A DNA stretch of 64,000 nt from Candidatus Blautia faecipullorum (GTDB lineage Bacteria; Bacillota; Clostridia; Lachnospirales; Lachnospiraceae): contig DXEG01000027.1 of assembly GCA_019115125.1 (NCBI GenBank), positions 47,570 through 111,569 of the forward strand, read 5' to 3'. The notes under the pieces are model-generated. The model was not told where the DNA came from. It made no database searches and saw nothing but the letters and a program-made list of their open reading frames with translations. Both the position numbers and the translations under genes were made by a program. Positions 45,102 to 54,119 of this stretch are shown here, one piece after another. Position 1 is the first letter of the stretch, and each line of letters starts with the position of its first letter.

Positions 45102-48100
45102 ATGAATACATACACATTGGGAATTGATATCGGATCGACCACTGTAAAGATCGCGATTCTTAATGAAGATGAAAAGCTGCTGTTCGCTGATTATGAACGG
45201 CATTTCGCAAATATCCAGGAAACCCTGGCAGACCTTCTCCAGAAAGCCTACGACCAGTTGGGGGAAAGTACGCTCCATCCGGTGATCACCGGTTCCGGCG
45301 GCCTGACCCTTGCCAATCATCTGGAGATTCCTTTTGTCCAGGAGGTTATCGCTGTTTCCACATCCCTGCAGAAGATCGCGCCTCAGACAGACGTGGCTAT
45401 TGAGCTGGGCGGCGAGGACGCTAAGATCATTTATTTTGAGGGGGGCAATATCGAGCAGCGTATGAACGGGATCTGCGCGGGCGGCACCGGCTCCTTTATC
45501 GACCAGATGGCTTCCCTCCTGCAGACCGACGCCTCAGGACTGAACGAATACGCCAAAAATTACAAGGCTCTTTATCCTATCGCGGCCCGCTGCGGCGTGT
45601 TCGCAAAGACAGATATCCAGCCGCTTATCAACGAAGGCGCTACCAAGGAGGATCTCTCCGCCTCTATTTTCCAGGCTGTGGTAAACCAGACCATCTCCGG
45701 TCTTGCCTGCGGCAAGCCCATCCGCGGCCACGTGGCGTTTTTGGGCGGTCCTCTTCACTTTTTGTCGGAGCTGAAATCCGCCTTTATCCGTACCCTCAAG
45801 CTGGACGACGAGCACACCATTGTCCCTGAGAACTCGCATCTTTTCGCGGCTATGGGCTCCGCCATGAACGCCAAAGACGAGGTTTCCGTTTCCCTGACTG
45901 AACTGAAGGAACGGCTCCGCAAGTCCATCAAGCTGGATTTTGAGGTAGAGCGTATGGAGCCTCTCTTTTCCTCAGAGGAGGATTACCAGGCTTTCCATGA
46001 ACGGCAGGCGGCTTACCAGGTATCCACCGGGGATCTGGCTTCCTATAAGGGAAACTGCTATCTGGGGATCGACGCCGGAAGCACCACCACAAAAACGGCC
46101 CTGGTGGGTGAGGACGGAAGCCTTCTTTACTCCTTCTACAGCAATAACAACGGCAGTCCGCTGAAAACGGCGATCCGCTCCATCCAGGAAATCTATTCAC
46201 AGCTTCCAAAGGACGCCCGCATTGCCTACTCCTGTTCCACCGGATACGGGGAGGCCCTTGTAAAGGCGGCTCTTCTTCTGGACGAGGGGGAAGTAGAGAC
46301 TGTCTCCCATTATTACGCGGCCGCCTTCTTCGACCCTGAGGTGGACTGTATTCTGGATATCGGCGGCCAGGATATGAAATGCATCAAAATCAAAAACCAG
46401 ACCGTAGACAGCGTGCAGCTTAACGAGGCATGCTCCTCCGGCTGCGGCTCCTTTATCGAAACCTTCGCGAAATCTCTGAATTACAGCGTACAGGATTTTG
46501 CAAAAGCCGCTCTCTTCGCGGAGCATCCCATCGACCTTGGCACCAGATGCACCGTATTTATGAATTCCAAGGTAAAGCAGGCGCAGAAGGAGGGCGCGGA
46601 GGTTTCCGATATCTCCGCCGGCCTAGCCTACTCCGTCATCAAAAACGCGCTTTATAAGGTAATCAAGGTTTCCGACGCCTCCGAGCTTGGGAAGCATATT
46701 GTGGTGCAGGGCGGAACCTTCTACAACGACGCGGTTCTCAGAAGCTTTGAAAAAATTGCCGACTGCGAGGCTATCCGTCCGGACATCGCCGGGATCATGG
46801 GTGCTTTCGGCGCGGCTCTTATCGCCCGGGAACGCTATGAAGAGGGAAAAGAGACCTCCATGCTCCCCATTGATAAGATCAACACCCTTAAATACACCAC
46901 CTCCATGGCAAACTGCCGGGGTTGCACCAATAACTGCCGCCTTACCATCAATAAATTTTCCGGCGGCCGTCAGTTCGTCAGCGGAAACCGCTGCGAGCGG
47001 GGCATCGGCAAGGAGAAAAACAAAGACCGGGTGCCGAACCTTTACGAATACAAGTATAAACGGCTGTTTTCCTACGAGCCGCTCACCGCGGACAAGGCGG
47101 TGCGGGGACAGGTGGGTATCCCCCGTGTCCTGAATATGTTTGAAAATTATCCTTTCTGGTTCACCTTCTTCACAAAGCTGAAATACCAGGTAGTGCTTTC
47201 ACCTACCTCCACCAGAAAGATCTATGAGCTGGGCATCGAATCCATTCCCAGCGAGTCGGAATGTTATCCGGCCAAGCTGGCCCACGGCCACATCAGCTGG
47301 CTGATCAAAAAAGGCGTAAAATTTATTTTTTATCCCTGTATCCCCTATGAGAGGAACGAATTCCCGGACGCGGTCAACCATTACAACTGCCCCATCGTTA
47401 CCTCCTACGCGGAAAACATCAAAAACAACGTGGACGAGCTGCGGGATCCGGACATTGATTTCCGCAATCCCTTCCTGGCCTTTACCTCTGAAGGGATCCT
47501 CACCGACCGTCTGACGGAGATCTTTTCGGACATACCCGCCCAGGAGGTCAGAGACGCGGCCCACGCGGCCTGGGAGGAGCTTGACAGCGTACACAGGGAC
47601 GTACAGAAAAAGGGTGAGGAAACCCTTGCCTATCTGAAGGAAACAGGAAGAAGAGGCATCGTTCTTGCAGGCCGCCCCTATCATATTGATCCTGAGATCC
47701 ACCACGGAATACCGGATCTGATCAACAGCTACGGCATCGCCGTACTGACGGAGGATTCTGTATCGCACCTGGCTGAGATCGAACGTCCGCTCCGGGTCAA
47801 CGACCAGTGGATGTACCATTCCCGTCTGTACGCGGCGGCAAACTTTGTCAAGACCAGGGAAGATCTGGATCTCATCCAGCTCAATTCCTTCGGCTGCGGT
47901 CTGGACGCCGTTACCACCGACGAGGTATATGAAATCCTGGACGGAAGCGGAAAAATCTATACCTGTCTGAAGATCGACGAGGTAAACAATCTGGGAGCGG
48001 CCCGTATCCGTGTCCGTTCTCTTCTCGCCGCTATCCGGGCAAAGGAGAAGCAGGACAAACAGCGCGCGATCCGTCCGGCCGCTATTGACAAGGTGGTCTT

Positions 48101-49343
48101 TACAAAGGAGATGCGCAAGGATTACACAATTTTGTGTCCCCAGATGTCGCCCTTCCACTTCGGAATCCTTCAGGCCGCCTTCAATACCTGCGGCTACCAC
48201 CTGGAGGTGCTGCCAAACGACAACAAGGGGGCTGTGGACGTGGGACTGAAATATGTCAACAACGACGCCTGTTATCCTTCCCTGATCGTAGTGGGACAGA
48301 TCATGGACGCCCTTTTGTCCGGCAAATACGACCTGAATAAAACGGCCGTCATCATGTCCCAGACAGGAGGCGGCTGCCGTGCCTCCAACTATATCGCCTT
48401 TATCCGCCGCGCGCTGAAAAAGGCGAATATGGAGCAGGTTCCTGTGATCTCCGCCAATTTGAGCGGACTGGAAAGCAATCCCGGCTTTAAGCTTACCCTG
48501 CCTCTGATCAAACGTGTGGTCTACGGAGCCGTATTCGGAGATATCCTGATGAAATGCGTTTACCGGATGCGTCCCTACGAGCTGGAAAAAGGAATTGTCA
48601 ACAGAAAGCATAAGATCTGGGAGCAGCGGGTGATCTCCTTCCTGGAGGGAGGCAGCGTCAGCCACAGCCAATTTAAGAAAATGTGCCGGGACATGGTCCA
48701 TGAATTTGACCTGATCCCCATCAGCAATGAAAAGAAGCCCCGCGTAGGAATCGTAGGCGAGATTCTTGTAAAATTCCTCCCGGCAGCCAACAATCATCTT
48801 GCGGATCTTCTGGAGGAAGAGGGCGCCGAGGCAGTCTGCCCGGATCTGATCGATTTTATCAGCTACTGCTTCTTTAACCAGAACTTTAAATCCCAGTATC
48901 TTGGATTCAAAAAATCCAAGGCCACCATTGCCAACTGGGGGATCAAGGGCATCGACTGGATCCGCAAGACAGCCAACGAGGCGCTTTCACAGAGCCGTCA
49001 CTTTACGCCAGCGGCGGATATCCGTGATCTCGCGAAGATGGCGGAGCCCATCGTATCTCCCGGCAACCAGACCGGCGAGGGCTGGTTCCTCACAGGAGAA
49101 ATGATGGAGCTGATCCATGCCGGGGTGCCGAATATTGTATGCATCCAGCCCTTCGGCTGCCTGCCTAACCATATTGTAGGCAAAGGCGTTATCAAAGAGA
49201 TCCGCAGATCTCATCCCGAGGCTAATATCGTAGCCATCGACTACGATCCCGGCGCCAGCGAGGTAAATCAGCTGAACCGTATCAAGCTGATGCTCTCCAC
49301 CGCCGTAAAAAACCTTAACAAAGAAAACAAAAAAGACGCCTGA
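45102..49343 (+). CDS. Acyl-CoA dehydratase activase-like fusion (two BadF/BcrA ASKHA domains, DUF2229, HgdB-like C terminus)
   Basis: A 1413-residue soluble protein. Residues 1 to about 265 form an ASKHA ATPase ([41 protein letters not shown] with the cluster-ligand Cys); about 323-590 form a second ([42 protein letters not shown]). A Cys-rich linker ([14 protein letters not shown], about 603-632) follows, then DUF2229 (about 665-880, [13 protein letters not shown]) and a C-terminal part like the HgdB/HgdA dehydratase family. In the family the ATPase half drives one-electron reduction of 2-hydroxyacyl-CoA dehydratases or benzoyl-CoA reductases. No dehydratase is nearby; the role is unknown. 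AAGGAGATG start site. Confidence 0.88.
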   Translation: MNTYTLGIDIGSTTVKIAILNEDEKLLFADYERHFANIQETLADLLQKAYDQLGESTLHPVITGSGGLTLANHLEIPFVQEVIAVSTSLQKIAPQTDVAIELGGEDAKIIYFEGGNIEQRMNGICAGGTGSFIDQMASLLQTDASGLNEYAKNYKALYPIAARCGVFAKTDIQPLINEGATKEDLSASIFQAVVNQTISGLACGKPIRGHVAFLGGPLHFLSELKSAFIRTLKLDDEHTIVPENSHLFAAMGSAMNAKDEVSVSLTELKERLRKSIKLDFEVERMEPLFSSEEDYQAFHERQAAYQVSTGDLASYKGNCYLGIDAGSTTTKTALVGEDGSLLYSFYSNNNGSPLKTAIRSIQEIYSQLPKDARIAYSCSTGYGEALVKAALLLDEGEVETVSHYYAAAFFDPEVDCILDIGGQDMKCIKIKNQTVDSVQLNEACSSGCGSFIETFAKSLNYSVQDFAKAALFAEHPIDLGTRCTVFMNSKVKQAQKEGAEVSDISAGLAYSVIKNALYKVIKVSDASELGKHIVVQGGTFYNDAVLRSFEKIADCEAIRPDIAGIMGAFGAALIARERYEEGKETSMLPIDKINTLKYTTSMANCRGCTNNCRLTINKFSGGRQFVSGNRCERGIGKEKNKDRVPNLYEYKYKRLFSYEPLTADKAVRGQVGIPRVLNMFENYPFWFTFFTKLKYQVVLSPTSTRKIYELGIESIPSESECYPAKLAHGHISWLIKKGVKFIFYPCIPYERNEFPDAVNHYNCPIVTSYAENIKNNVDELRDPDIDFRNPFLAFTSEGILTDRLTEIFSDIPAQEVRDAAHAAWEELDSVHRDVQKKGEETLAYLKETGRRGIVLAGRPYHIDPEIHHGIPDLINSYGIAVLTEDSVSHLAEIERPLRVNDQWMYHSRLYAAANFVKTREDLDLIQLNSFGCGLDAVTTDEVYEILDGSGKIYTCLKIDEVNNLGAARIRVRSLLAAIRAKEKQDKQRAIRPAAIDKVVFTKEMRKDYTILCPQMSPFHFGILQAAFNTCGYHLEVLPNDNKGAVDVGLKYVNNDACYPSLIVVGQIMDALLSGKYDLNKTAVIMSQTGGGCRASNYIAFIRRALKKANMEQVPVISANLSGLESNPGFKLTLPLIKRVVYGAVFGDILMKCVYRMRPYELEKGIVNRKHKIWEQRVISFLEGGSVSHSQFKKMCRDMVHEFDLIPISNEKKPRVGIVGEILVKFLPAANNHLADLLEEEGAEAVCPDLIDFISYCFFNQNFKSQYLGFKKSKATIANWGIKGIDWIRKTANEALSQSRHFTPAADIRDLAKMAEPIVSPGNQTGEGWFLTGEMMELIHAGVPNIVCIQPFGCLPNHIVGKGVIKEIRRSHPEANIVAIDYDPGASEVNQLNRIKLMLSTAVKNLNKENKKDA

Positions 49344-49380
49344 TAAAGCGTCTGGTAAGGGATATGATATAAGGTCTGAT

Positions 49381-49430
49381 AAAGGGCCTGCCGCACGAAA
49401 TGATTATATCGTTAATGCGGCAGGCCCTTT
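49381..49430. terminator. Strong terminator after the activase-like gene
   Basis: AAAGGGCCTGCCGCA pairs perfectly with TGCGGCAGGCCCTTT (15 bp). The rest of 49344-49691 is AT-rich; an imperfect hairpin AGCCAG/CTGGCT (49610-49648) may end toxN from the other side. Confidence 0.9.
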
Positions 49431-49691
49431 GGTTTTCTGCGGACTCCTGCCGGAGGCCGCGTGTTCTATAGTGATTCTGTACATACACTCACTTCCGTCA
49501 TTGTACTAAAAGTGTAGTACATTCCGAAGTCACAAAAAATACGACGAACTTTTGTGGTTTGATTACATTTTTTACAACGATTAATGTTTTTCAGATATCA
49601 AGGCAAAGAATAGCCAGGTGATTTTCTATTGAAGACCATCTGGCTATGTACTCATTCTATATTGAATTCTTATTTTACACTCAATTATATG

Positions 49692-50222
49692 TTAATTACT
49701 ATGTTCTTTTTCCCATTTGTCACACTCAATCTCCAGCTTTTTAAAATCACAGCAAACTTTATTAAAAAACTGATAGTTTCTTGACTCTTTATCGTATCGT
49801 TCCCGATAAATAGTAATGGATTTCATATTTATTGACACCCAGTTCTTTCTTATCTGTCTTTCTTCATTCGCCAGATATGTGTCTACCTCTGGATCAATCT
49901 GTATACGTTTTATCTGATTCTCTGGTACTGGGAACATATTATTGTGGAGCAGATTCGCTATTTCCTCACCAGCCACCTTAATAAAAGTGGTGATTGCTGC
50001 GCTTCTTTTCCTTTTCCCTCGTGCGGCCCTTTCTTTTGTTGTCTGTGATGTCAATGGTACTACATACATTCTTCCATTGATCCTCACGGCTAAGCCTACA
50101 AATTTCCTCTTGTATTTTATGCTTACACGCCAGTCTGCATCGTGCATATATTTGATATAATCCCTGTGAATTTCGCAAAGAATAGGTTTTGTACTTTTGA
50201 TATCCTGCTCCAATGATTTCAT
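49692..50222 (-). CDS. Type III toxin-antitoxin system toxin, ToxN/AbiQ family
   Basis: A 176-residue basic protein, probably an endoribonuclease. The family pattern is visible: HRDYIKYMHDADWRV near the N terminus, KRKFVGLAVRINGRMYVVPL with the catalytic-region TS (PLTSQ), then LLHNNMFPVPENQIKRIQID and a helical C terminus. The start has AAGGAG. Upstream lie 33-nt tandem repeats and a hairpin, the exact architecture of type III modules, where the repeat RNA (ToxI) binds and neutralizes the toxin. Function: growth arrest, often against phage. Assignment is by pattern, supported by the repeats. Confidence 0.88.
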   Translation of the reverse strand: MKSLEQDIKSTKPILCEIHRDYIKYMHDADWRVSIKYKRKFVGLAVRINGRMYVVPLTSQTTKERAARGKRKRSAAITTFIKVAGEEIANLLHNNMFPVPENQIKRIQIDPEVDTYLANEERQIRKNWVSINMKSITIYRERYDKESRNYQFFNKVCCDFKKLEIECDKWEKEHSN

Positions 50223-50235
50223 TTGTCTCCTTTGA

Positions 50236-50261
50236 AAATAGCCGCTTTTCAGCGGCTATTT
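50236..50261 (-). terminator. Attenuating hairpin between antitoxin RNA and toxN
   Basis: AAATAGCCGCT (50236-50246) pairs perfectly with AGCGGCTATTT (50251-50261). In ToxIN loci such a hairpin limits toxin relative to antitoxin transcripts. It sits right before the toxN ribosome site. Confidence 0.88.
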
Positions 50262-50350
50262 CTCTCCCACTAAGTAGGGAATCACTCATTTTGAATCGTC
50301 CACTAAGCAGGACCACGCTCATTTTGAATCGTCCACTAAGCAGGACCACG
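50252..50350 (-). ncRNA. ToxI-like antitoxin RNA, 2.9 repeats of 33 nt
   Basis: Two identical 33-base units (50285-50317, 50318-50350) and one diverged unit (50252-50284). Each holds the core CTTAGTGG. In the perfect units GTCC pairs with GGAC; in the third unit TCCC pairs with GGGA, a compensatory change that argues for a conserved RNA fold. Predicted start of transcription is about 50425. Confidence 0.88.
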
Positions 50351-50431
50351 CTCATTACTTCTCTATCATTTCCCATTTCATAATCTCTAGGATTATATTC
50401 TCAGGCAGGGAAACGCCTCTCTTTAATTGTA

Positions 50432-50459
50432 ATTATACACAGTTTCAGGCTGCTGTCAA
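50432..50459 (-). promoter_or_regulatory. Promoter of the ToxIN-like module
   Basis: TTGACA (50454-50459), 16 bases, TATAAT (50432-50437): both boxes perfect. Confidence 0.88.
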
Positions 50460-50567
50460 GATACCCGGAAAGCTATTTTTAATACCAAACTTTTTCCTGT
50501 GTACTTACTTTAGTATATGCCAGAACAAATAAAAATACATTTTGTATTTTTTCTAACACTTTTCAAC

Positions 50568-50731
50568 CTATAAGTTAATAGGAATCATCCAGTATAATTT
50601 AGCATTTTTACTGTCTTGTATCGCAAAAAATGTGGTCTGTAATTTTCCTTATTGCTCATCAAATACTTGTCTTGTACCATATCAAAAATTTCATCTTTGA
50701 TATGATAAGAGTATCCCTGTTTTATCTCCAT
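50568..50731 (-). pseudogene. Remnant of a CptN-like type III toxin gene
   Basis: ATG 50731 follows AAGGAG. The first 36 codons read MEIKQGYSYHIKDEIF.., then NKENYRPHF, the N-terminal pattern of CptN-type toxins. A run of six T (expected seven) then shifts the frame: the given frame stops after 48 residues, while the next frame continues FFAIQDSKNAKLYWMIPIN before a stop at 50568. So it is a frameshifted and truncated toxin, lacking most of the ribonuclease domain. Confidence 0.8.
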
Positions 50732-50755
50732 TATTTCTCCTTGTGAAAAATCGTG

Positions 50756-50783
50756 AAAAATCCCCATCAGAAACTGACGGGGA
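50756..50783 (-). terminator. Terminator of the CptI-like antitoxin RNA
   Basis: On the minus strand TCCCCGTCAG-TTT-CTGATGGGGA followed by TTTT; placed between the repeats and the toxin stub, as in other type III modules. Confidence 0.85.
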
Positions 50784-50935
50784 CTCATTTACGCACTATA
50801 CTATTTCTATCCCACCTGTATAGCAAGTGGCAATCATTTACATACCGAATCATTTCTATCCCACACCATCGGTAAGTGGTAAAAATACTTATTATATATC
50901 TTATACCCCGTCGTATAACAAACGGCAAACATTTA
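50784..50935 (-). ncRNA. CptI-like antitoxin RNA, three diverged 47-49-nt repeats
   Basis: Three units with the same stem-loop: CCAC...GTGG (twice) and CCGT...ACGG (first unit), each followed by a G-rich GGATAGAAAT or GGTATAAGAT tail. The change CCAC/GTGG to CCGT/ACGG is compensatory. Spacing of the stems is 49 and about 47 bases. Confidence 0.78.
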
Positions 50936-50963
50936 CTTCTACACATAGAATCGTAAAATTTGT

Positions 50964-50969
50964 ATTATA
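50964..50969 (-). promoter_or_regulatory. -10 box of the CptI-like RNA
   Basis: TATAAT on the minus strand, 17 bases downstream of TAACTG, which lies inside the palindrome at 50987-51013. The -35 is poor. Confidence 0.55.
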
Positions 50970-50986
50970 GCTCTTCCCATCTGAAG

Positions 50987-51013
50987 CAGTTATTCGAAAT
51001 TTTCGAATAACTG
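50987..51013. promoter_or_regulatory. Perfect 27-bp palindrome (13-bp arms)
   Basis: CAGTTATTCGAAA and TTTCGAATAACTG around one central T. It overlaps the -35 region of the CptI-like promoter and lies 26 bases past the HAD gene. No T run follows, so an operator is as likely as a terminator. Confidence 0.6.
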
Positions 51014-51038
51014 TCTTCTATATAACTACGGACATAAT

Positions 51039-51686
51039 TCACAGCCCCTCAATCCAGGGAATCACATCCAACAGAGACTCTAAGAGACATTCGGTCTTTT
51101 GGATAAATTCCTCCCCCGGCTTTTTCAGGTCAGGAATGCAGATTACCGGAATACCGGCTGCAAAGGCCGCCTGTACGCCAGCCTCGCTGTCCTCCAGAAC
51201 GAGGCAGTTTTCCGGCTTTTCCCCGATTTTGGCGCAAGCCCGCAAAAAAATGTCCGGGGAGGGCTTCCCATGTTCCACCTCGTATCCATATGCAAAAGCG
51301 TCAAAGCACTCTCTGATTCCAAGACATGTCAGGATCTTCAGCGCTCTGTCCTCTGTGCTGGAGGTGGCCAGCGCAGTCTTGAAATGCCGCTCCTTCAAAT
51401 AATCCAGCAATTCTCTGGCCCCGGGCTTTAAATCCACACTTTTATACAGGAGCTCCCTTTCCAGGGCAGACACCTTTTCCAGCCCTTCCTCCAGGGTCCA
51501 GGGCAGATCGTACGCCCGGATCAAATTCCCTACGTTCATAGCCTCCGTCTTTCCGCTGTACTGACGCGCATACTCCTGTATAGAAAAATCAATCCCCTGG
51601 GGAGCAAGCAGCTTCACGATAATTTCATAAGATATCTTTTCACTGTCTATCAAAAGACCGTCAAGGTCAAAAATAACCGCGTTCAT
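51039..51686 (-). CDS. HAD-superfamily hydrolase (beta-phosphoglucomutase/phosphatase-like)
   Basis: A 215-residue HAD enzyme. Nucleophile motif VIFDLDGLLIDSE (DxD), ATSSTEDRALKILT (motif II), a Lys in HGKPSPDIFLRA and LVLEDSEAGVQAA (motif IV). Subfamily I, phosphatase or mutase on a sugar phosphate. It starts 20 bases after the SorC-type regulator and is likely co-transcribed with it. Confidence 0.9.
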   Translation of the reverse strand: MNAVIFDLDGLLIDSEKISYEIIVKLLAPQGIDFSIQEYARQYSGKTEAMNVGNLIRAYDLPWTLEEGLEKVSALERELLYKSVDLKPGARELLDYLKERHFKTALATSSTEDRALKILTCLGIRECFDAFAYGYEVEHGKPSPDIFLRACAKIGEKPENCLVLEDSEAGVQAAFAAGIPVICIPDLKKPGEEFIQKTECLLESLLDVIPWIEGL

Positions 51687-51706
51687 AACTCCAACGCTCC
51701 TTTTTC

Positions 51707-52669
51707 TTATTTTTCCTCTCTGCAGCTATATTCAACCTCTATGAGCCTTCTCGCCGTCTTTTCATCCAGAAACAGACTGGTAATATAACCGTTCTTCAAA
51801 GCCGCGTAGAGCGCCTCCGCCTTCGTCTCCGAGGCAACCACCGCGATACGGTAATCCTTCTGCTTAATCTCCTCCAGCTCGATTCCCATGATCCGCTCGT
51901 TAAACCCATTATCTCCGGGGCTTCCGTCCTCCCGGAAAAATCGTCCTCCGATATCCCCCACATATCCGTCGCTTTTTAGTTTTTCGAATTCACTCTCTGT
52001 AAAACCGCCGTACCGTACCATGGTAGAATCCAAAGCCATCCCTCCCAGGCCGAAGACTACAATATTCGCCTGATGGATCAGATCAAAAACCTGCTTCAGA
52101 TGAGAGTCCTTTTTCAGCATCCGGGCCGCTTCCGCACTGTCAACCGACACTGGGACCATCAGACGGTATCCCGCAGCATTAAAATTCCGTGAAAATTTTT
52201 CAATAATATCCTCCGCCCCAATACTTGTATTATTCTGTATCAGGCCTCCATTGATGCCTACGATCTTTCCGTCCTTAATATTATGAGGCTTCAGTCCGTT
52301 GGCAACCTTCGACATGGTATATCCCCAGGCCACACCCAGGATATCTCCGTCCCGTACAATATAGTTCAGATAATCGCCCACACAAATAGAAATATCTCTT
52401 AGAATAATATCCAGATCGTCCAGATCCACCTTCGTCACGGAGACGAATTTCAGGCCGAACAGCTCCTGGATCTTATGCTCCATCTCCACAACGTTTCCAC
52501 CTGGAAATTTCAGGGTAAACTCTACATACCCCTTGTCCACTGCCCCGGCTATGATCCTTGACACCGTAGCCGTAGAGAGCCCCTCACTTCTGGCGATATC
52601 CTTCTGGCTCATACGCATTAAATAATGTTTTTTTATTACTCTGAAAATCTGTTCTTTGTCTTTTCCCAT
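51707..52669 (-). CDS. SorC/DeoR-type sugar-responsive transcriptional regulator
   Basis: A 320-residue regulator. The N-terminal helix-turn-helix is RMSQKDIARSEGLSTATVSRI; the rest is the SorC/LsrR sugar-binding domain (GVAWGYTMSKVANGL, GINGGLIQNN, VFGLGGMALDST). Members are often tetramers that respond to phosphorylated sugars. The start at 52669 lacks a good ribosome site. It sits beside an importer and kinase locus whose two promoters share an operator-like dyad; see the findings. Confidence 0.88.
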   Translation of the reverse strand: MGKDKEQIFRVIKKHYLMRMSQKDIARSEGLSTATVSRIIAGAVDKGYVEFTLKFPGGNVVEMEHKIQELFGLKFVSVTKVDLDDLDIILRDISICVGDYLNYIVRDGDILGVAWGYTMSKVANGLKPHNIKDGKIVGINGGLIQNNTSIGAEDIIEKFSRNFNAAGYRLMVPVSVDSAEAARMLKKDSHLKQVFDLIHQANIVVFGLGGMALDSTMVRYGGFTESEFEKLKSDGYVGDIGGRFFREDGSPGDNGFNERIMGIELEEIKQKDYRIAVVASETKAEALYAALKNGYITSLFLDEKTARRLIEVEYSCREEK

Positions 52670-52784
52670 ATATTTATACTTGACGGATTTGCCGCGCCCG
52701 GTTCTTTTCCGGGCGGAAATCCTTCTGCTGTCTCCTTTGTTCCAATACTGCCGCGGAGCTCGTGTTGTTTCTCCCTGCAATTTT

Positions 52785-52813
52785 AGTATAATCCAAATAA
52801 CCGGATTCCGCAA
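52785..52813 (-). promoter_or_regulatory. Promoter of the regulator-HAD unit
   Basis: TTGCGG (52808-52813), 17 bases, TATACT (52785-52790). Confidence 0.65.
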
Positions 52814-52871
52814 TAAAGAGTGTTCGGGAAGCAGACCGGAAGCAGACATCTTAAACAACCTTAAATAACGA

Positions 52872-52909
52872 AGAGAAGCAGAATGCCGCACGCTACATTC
52901 TGCTTCTCT
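52872..52909 (-). terminator. Terminator-like stem after the transporter operon
   Basis: AGAGAAGCAGAATG and CATTCTGCTTCTCT pair perfectly (14 bp); the T run is short, so it is less certain. Confidence 0.65.
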
Positions 52910-52944
52910 GAAATAATAATCAGACTTTTGGGAATATCTGATAT

Positions 52945-54039
52945 TTATTCCTCAGCTTCTGCCGTCTCCTCGGTTGCTTCCGCCTCTTCAGTCTCTGCTG
53001 TCTCGTCGGCTTCTGCCGCTTCCTCAGTCTCGGCTGTCTCCTCAGCCGCTCCCTCTAATCCTGACTCAGGGCTGATATAATCTGCCGGCGGTCCAAGAAT
53101 AACCGCTTTTTCATCCTGTACTTCAATTTTGCCCCATCCTTCTACATCCATACCGTCTTCCAGTGTATTTCCGTCAAGAAGAGATTTGGCAACACATACT
53201 GTTAAATAACCCAGATCATGGCAGGACCACAGACAGCCAACATCAAGAGAACCGTCAGATAAAACATCCTGCACATCCTCTTCTACCGCATTTGCAATAA
53301 GGGAAACCTCGTCCTGAAGTCCCAGATCACGGATCGCAAGTCCGCAGCCAGGGCCTGTAGGCGTTGAGAATCCAAGAATACCTTTTACGTCAGGATATGC
53401 TCTGAGAAGATCCTGAGTAGTGGAATAAGCCACATCCTGTTTCTCATCTGTCGGATACGGATCTGCAACAAGGGTCAGATTCGGATAGTTTGCTTCTGCG
53501 TATTCCGTCGCGTATTTTATCCATGTATTCAGGTTCTCCGCTGAAAGACCTCCGGTAACAATTGCGTATTCCGCTTCGTCCGTTCCCATACATTCAACCA
53601 GAAGCTGCATCATATGCTCGCCGAATGTCTTATCGTCAATATTATGGATAGACGCGTCTACCAGAGAGGGATCCGCCTGTGTATCCCAGTCAAGTACCAC
53701 AATCCCCGCATCCTTCGCTCTCTGAAGCACAGACTGCATAGCCGCGGGATCGTTTGGAGCGACACAGATCGCGTCCACACCCTGGGAAATATAGTCTTCA
53801 ATCATAGTAACCTGCTGCGCGGCGTCCGCAGTCGTAGGTCCATTATAAATCACTTCCACGCCCAGATCTTTTCCCGCTTCCTCAGCTCCTTCTCCTGTCT
53901 GCTGGAAATACGGAATACTTGTCAGCTTCGGCATTACAACAATTTTATATGTATCGTCACTCGCCATTACTGTAGCAGGAAATGCCCCCGCACATACTGC
54001 CGCCGCCATTAATACGCTGATCCATCTTTTTTTGTTCAT
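52945..54039 (-). CDS. Sugar/AI-2-type ABC transporter substrate-binding protein with acidic C-terminal tail
   Basis: A 364-residue periplasmic-binding-like protein of the ribose/rhamnose/AI-2 class. Signal peptide to about residue 27 (VMASDD); no lipobox. VMPKLTSIPYFQQTGEGAEEA, NGPTTADAAQQVTMIEDYI, DAICVAPNDPAAMQ, GILGFSTPTGPG. The last 34 residues are a Glu/Ala/Thr repeat tail without homology to the fold, odd for this family. The start at 54039 has AAGGAGGG. It is last in the transporter operon. Confidence 0.88.
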   Translation of the reverse strand: MNKKRWISVLMAAAVCAGAFPATVMASDDTYKIVVMPKLTSIPYFQQTGEGAEEAGKDLGVEVIYNGPTTADAAQQVTMIEDYISQGVDAICVAPNDPAAMQSVLQRAKDAGIVVLDWDTQADPSLVDASIHNIDDKTFGEHMMQLLVECMGTDEAEYAIVTGGLSAENLNTWIKYATEYAEANYPNLTLVADPYPTDEKQDVAYSTTQDLLRAYPDVKGILGFSTPTGPGCGLAIRDLGLQDEVSLIANAVEEDVQDVLSDGSLDVGCLWSCHDLGYLTVCVAKSLLDGNTLEDGMDVEGWGKIEVQDEKAVILGPPADYISPESGLEGAAEETAETEEAAEADETAETEEAEATEETAEAEE

Positions 54040-54119
54040 CAAAATACCCTCCTTCTGCATAATACATTTTTGATTTATTCATCCAGGGTTAAACGTGCGC
54101 CGCCCCATAATGAACATAT

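Noticed and set aside
47199-48797. A 532-codon open frame antisense to the activase-like gene
   Set aside because: It mirrors a strongly coding plus-strand gene, has no ribosome site or recognisable domain, and arises from codon bias. Similar long antisense frames at 1803-2936, 11872-13344 and 5143-5946 were rejected for the same reason.
50252-50384. Direct repeats that could be a small CRISPR array
   Set aside because: The 33-nt units abut with no unique spacers, no cas gene is near, and a ToxN-like gene with a hairpin follows. A type III antitoxin RNA explains them better.
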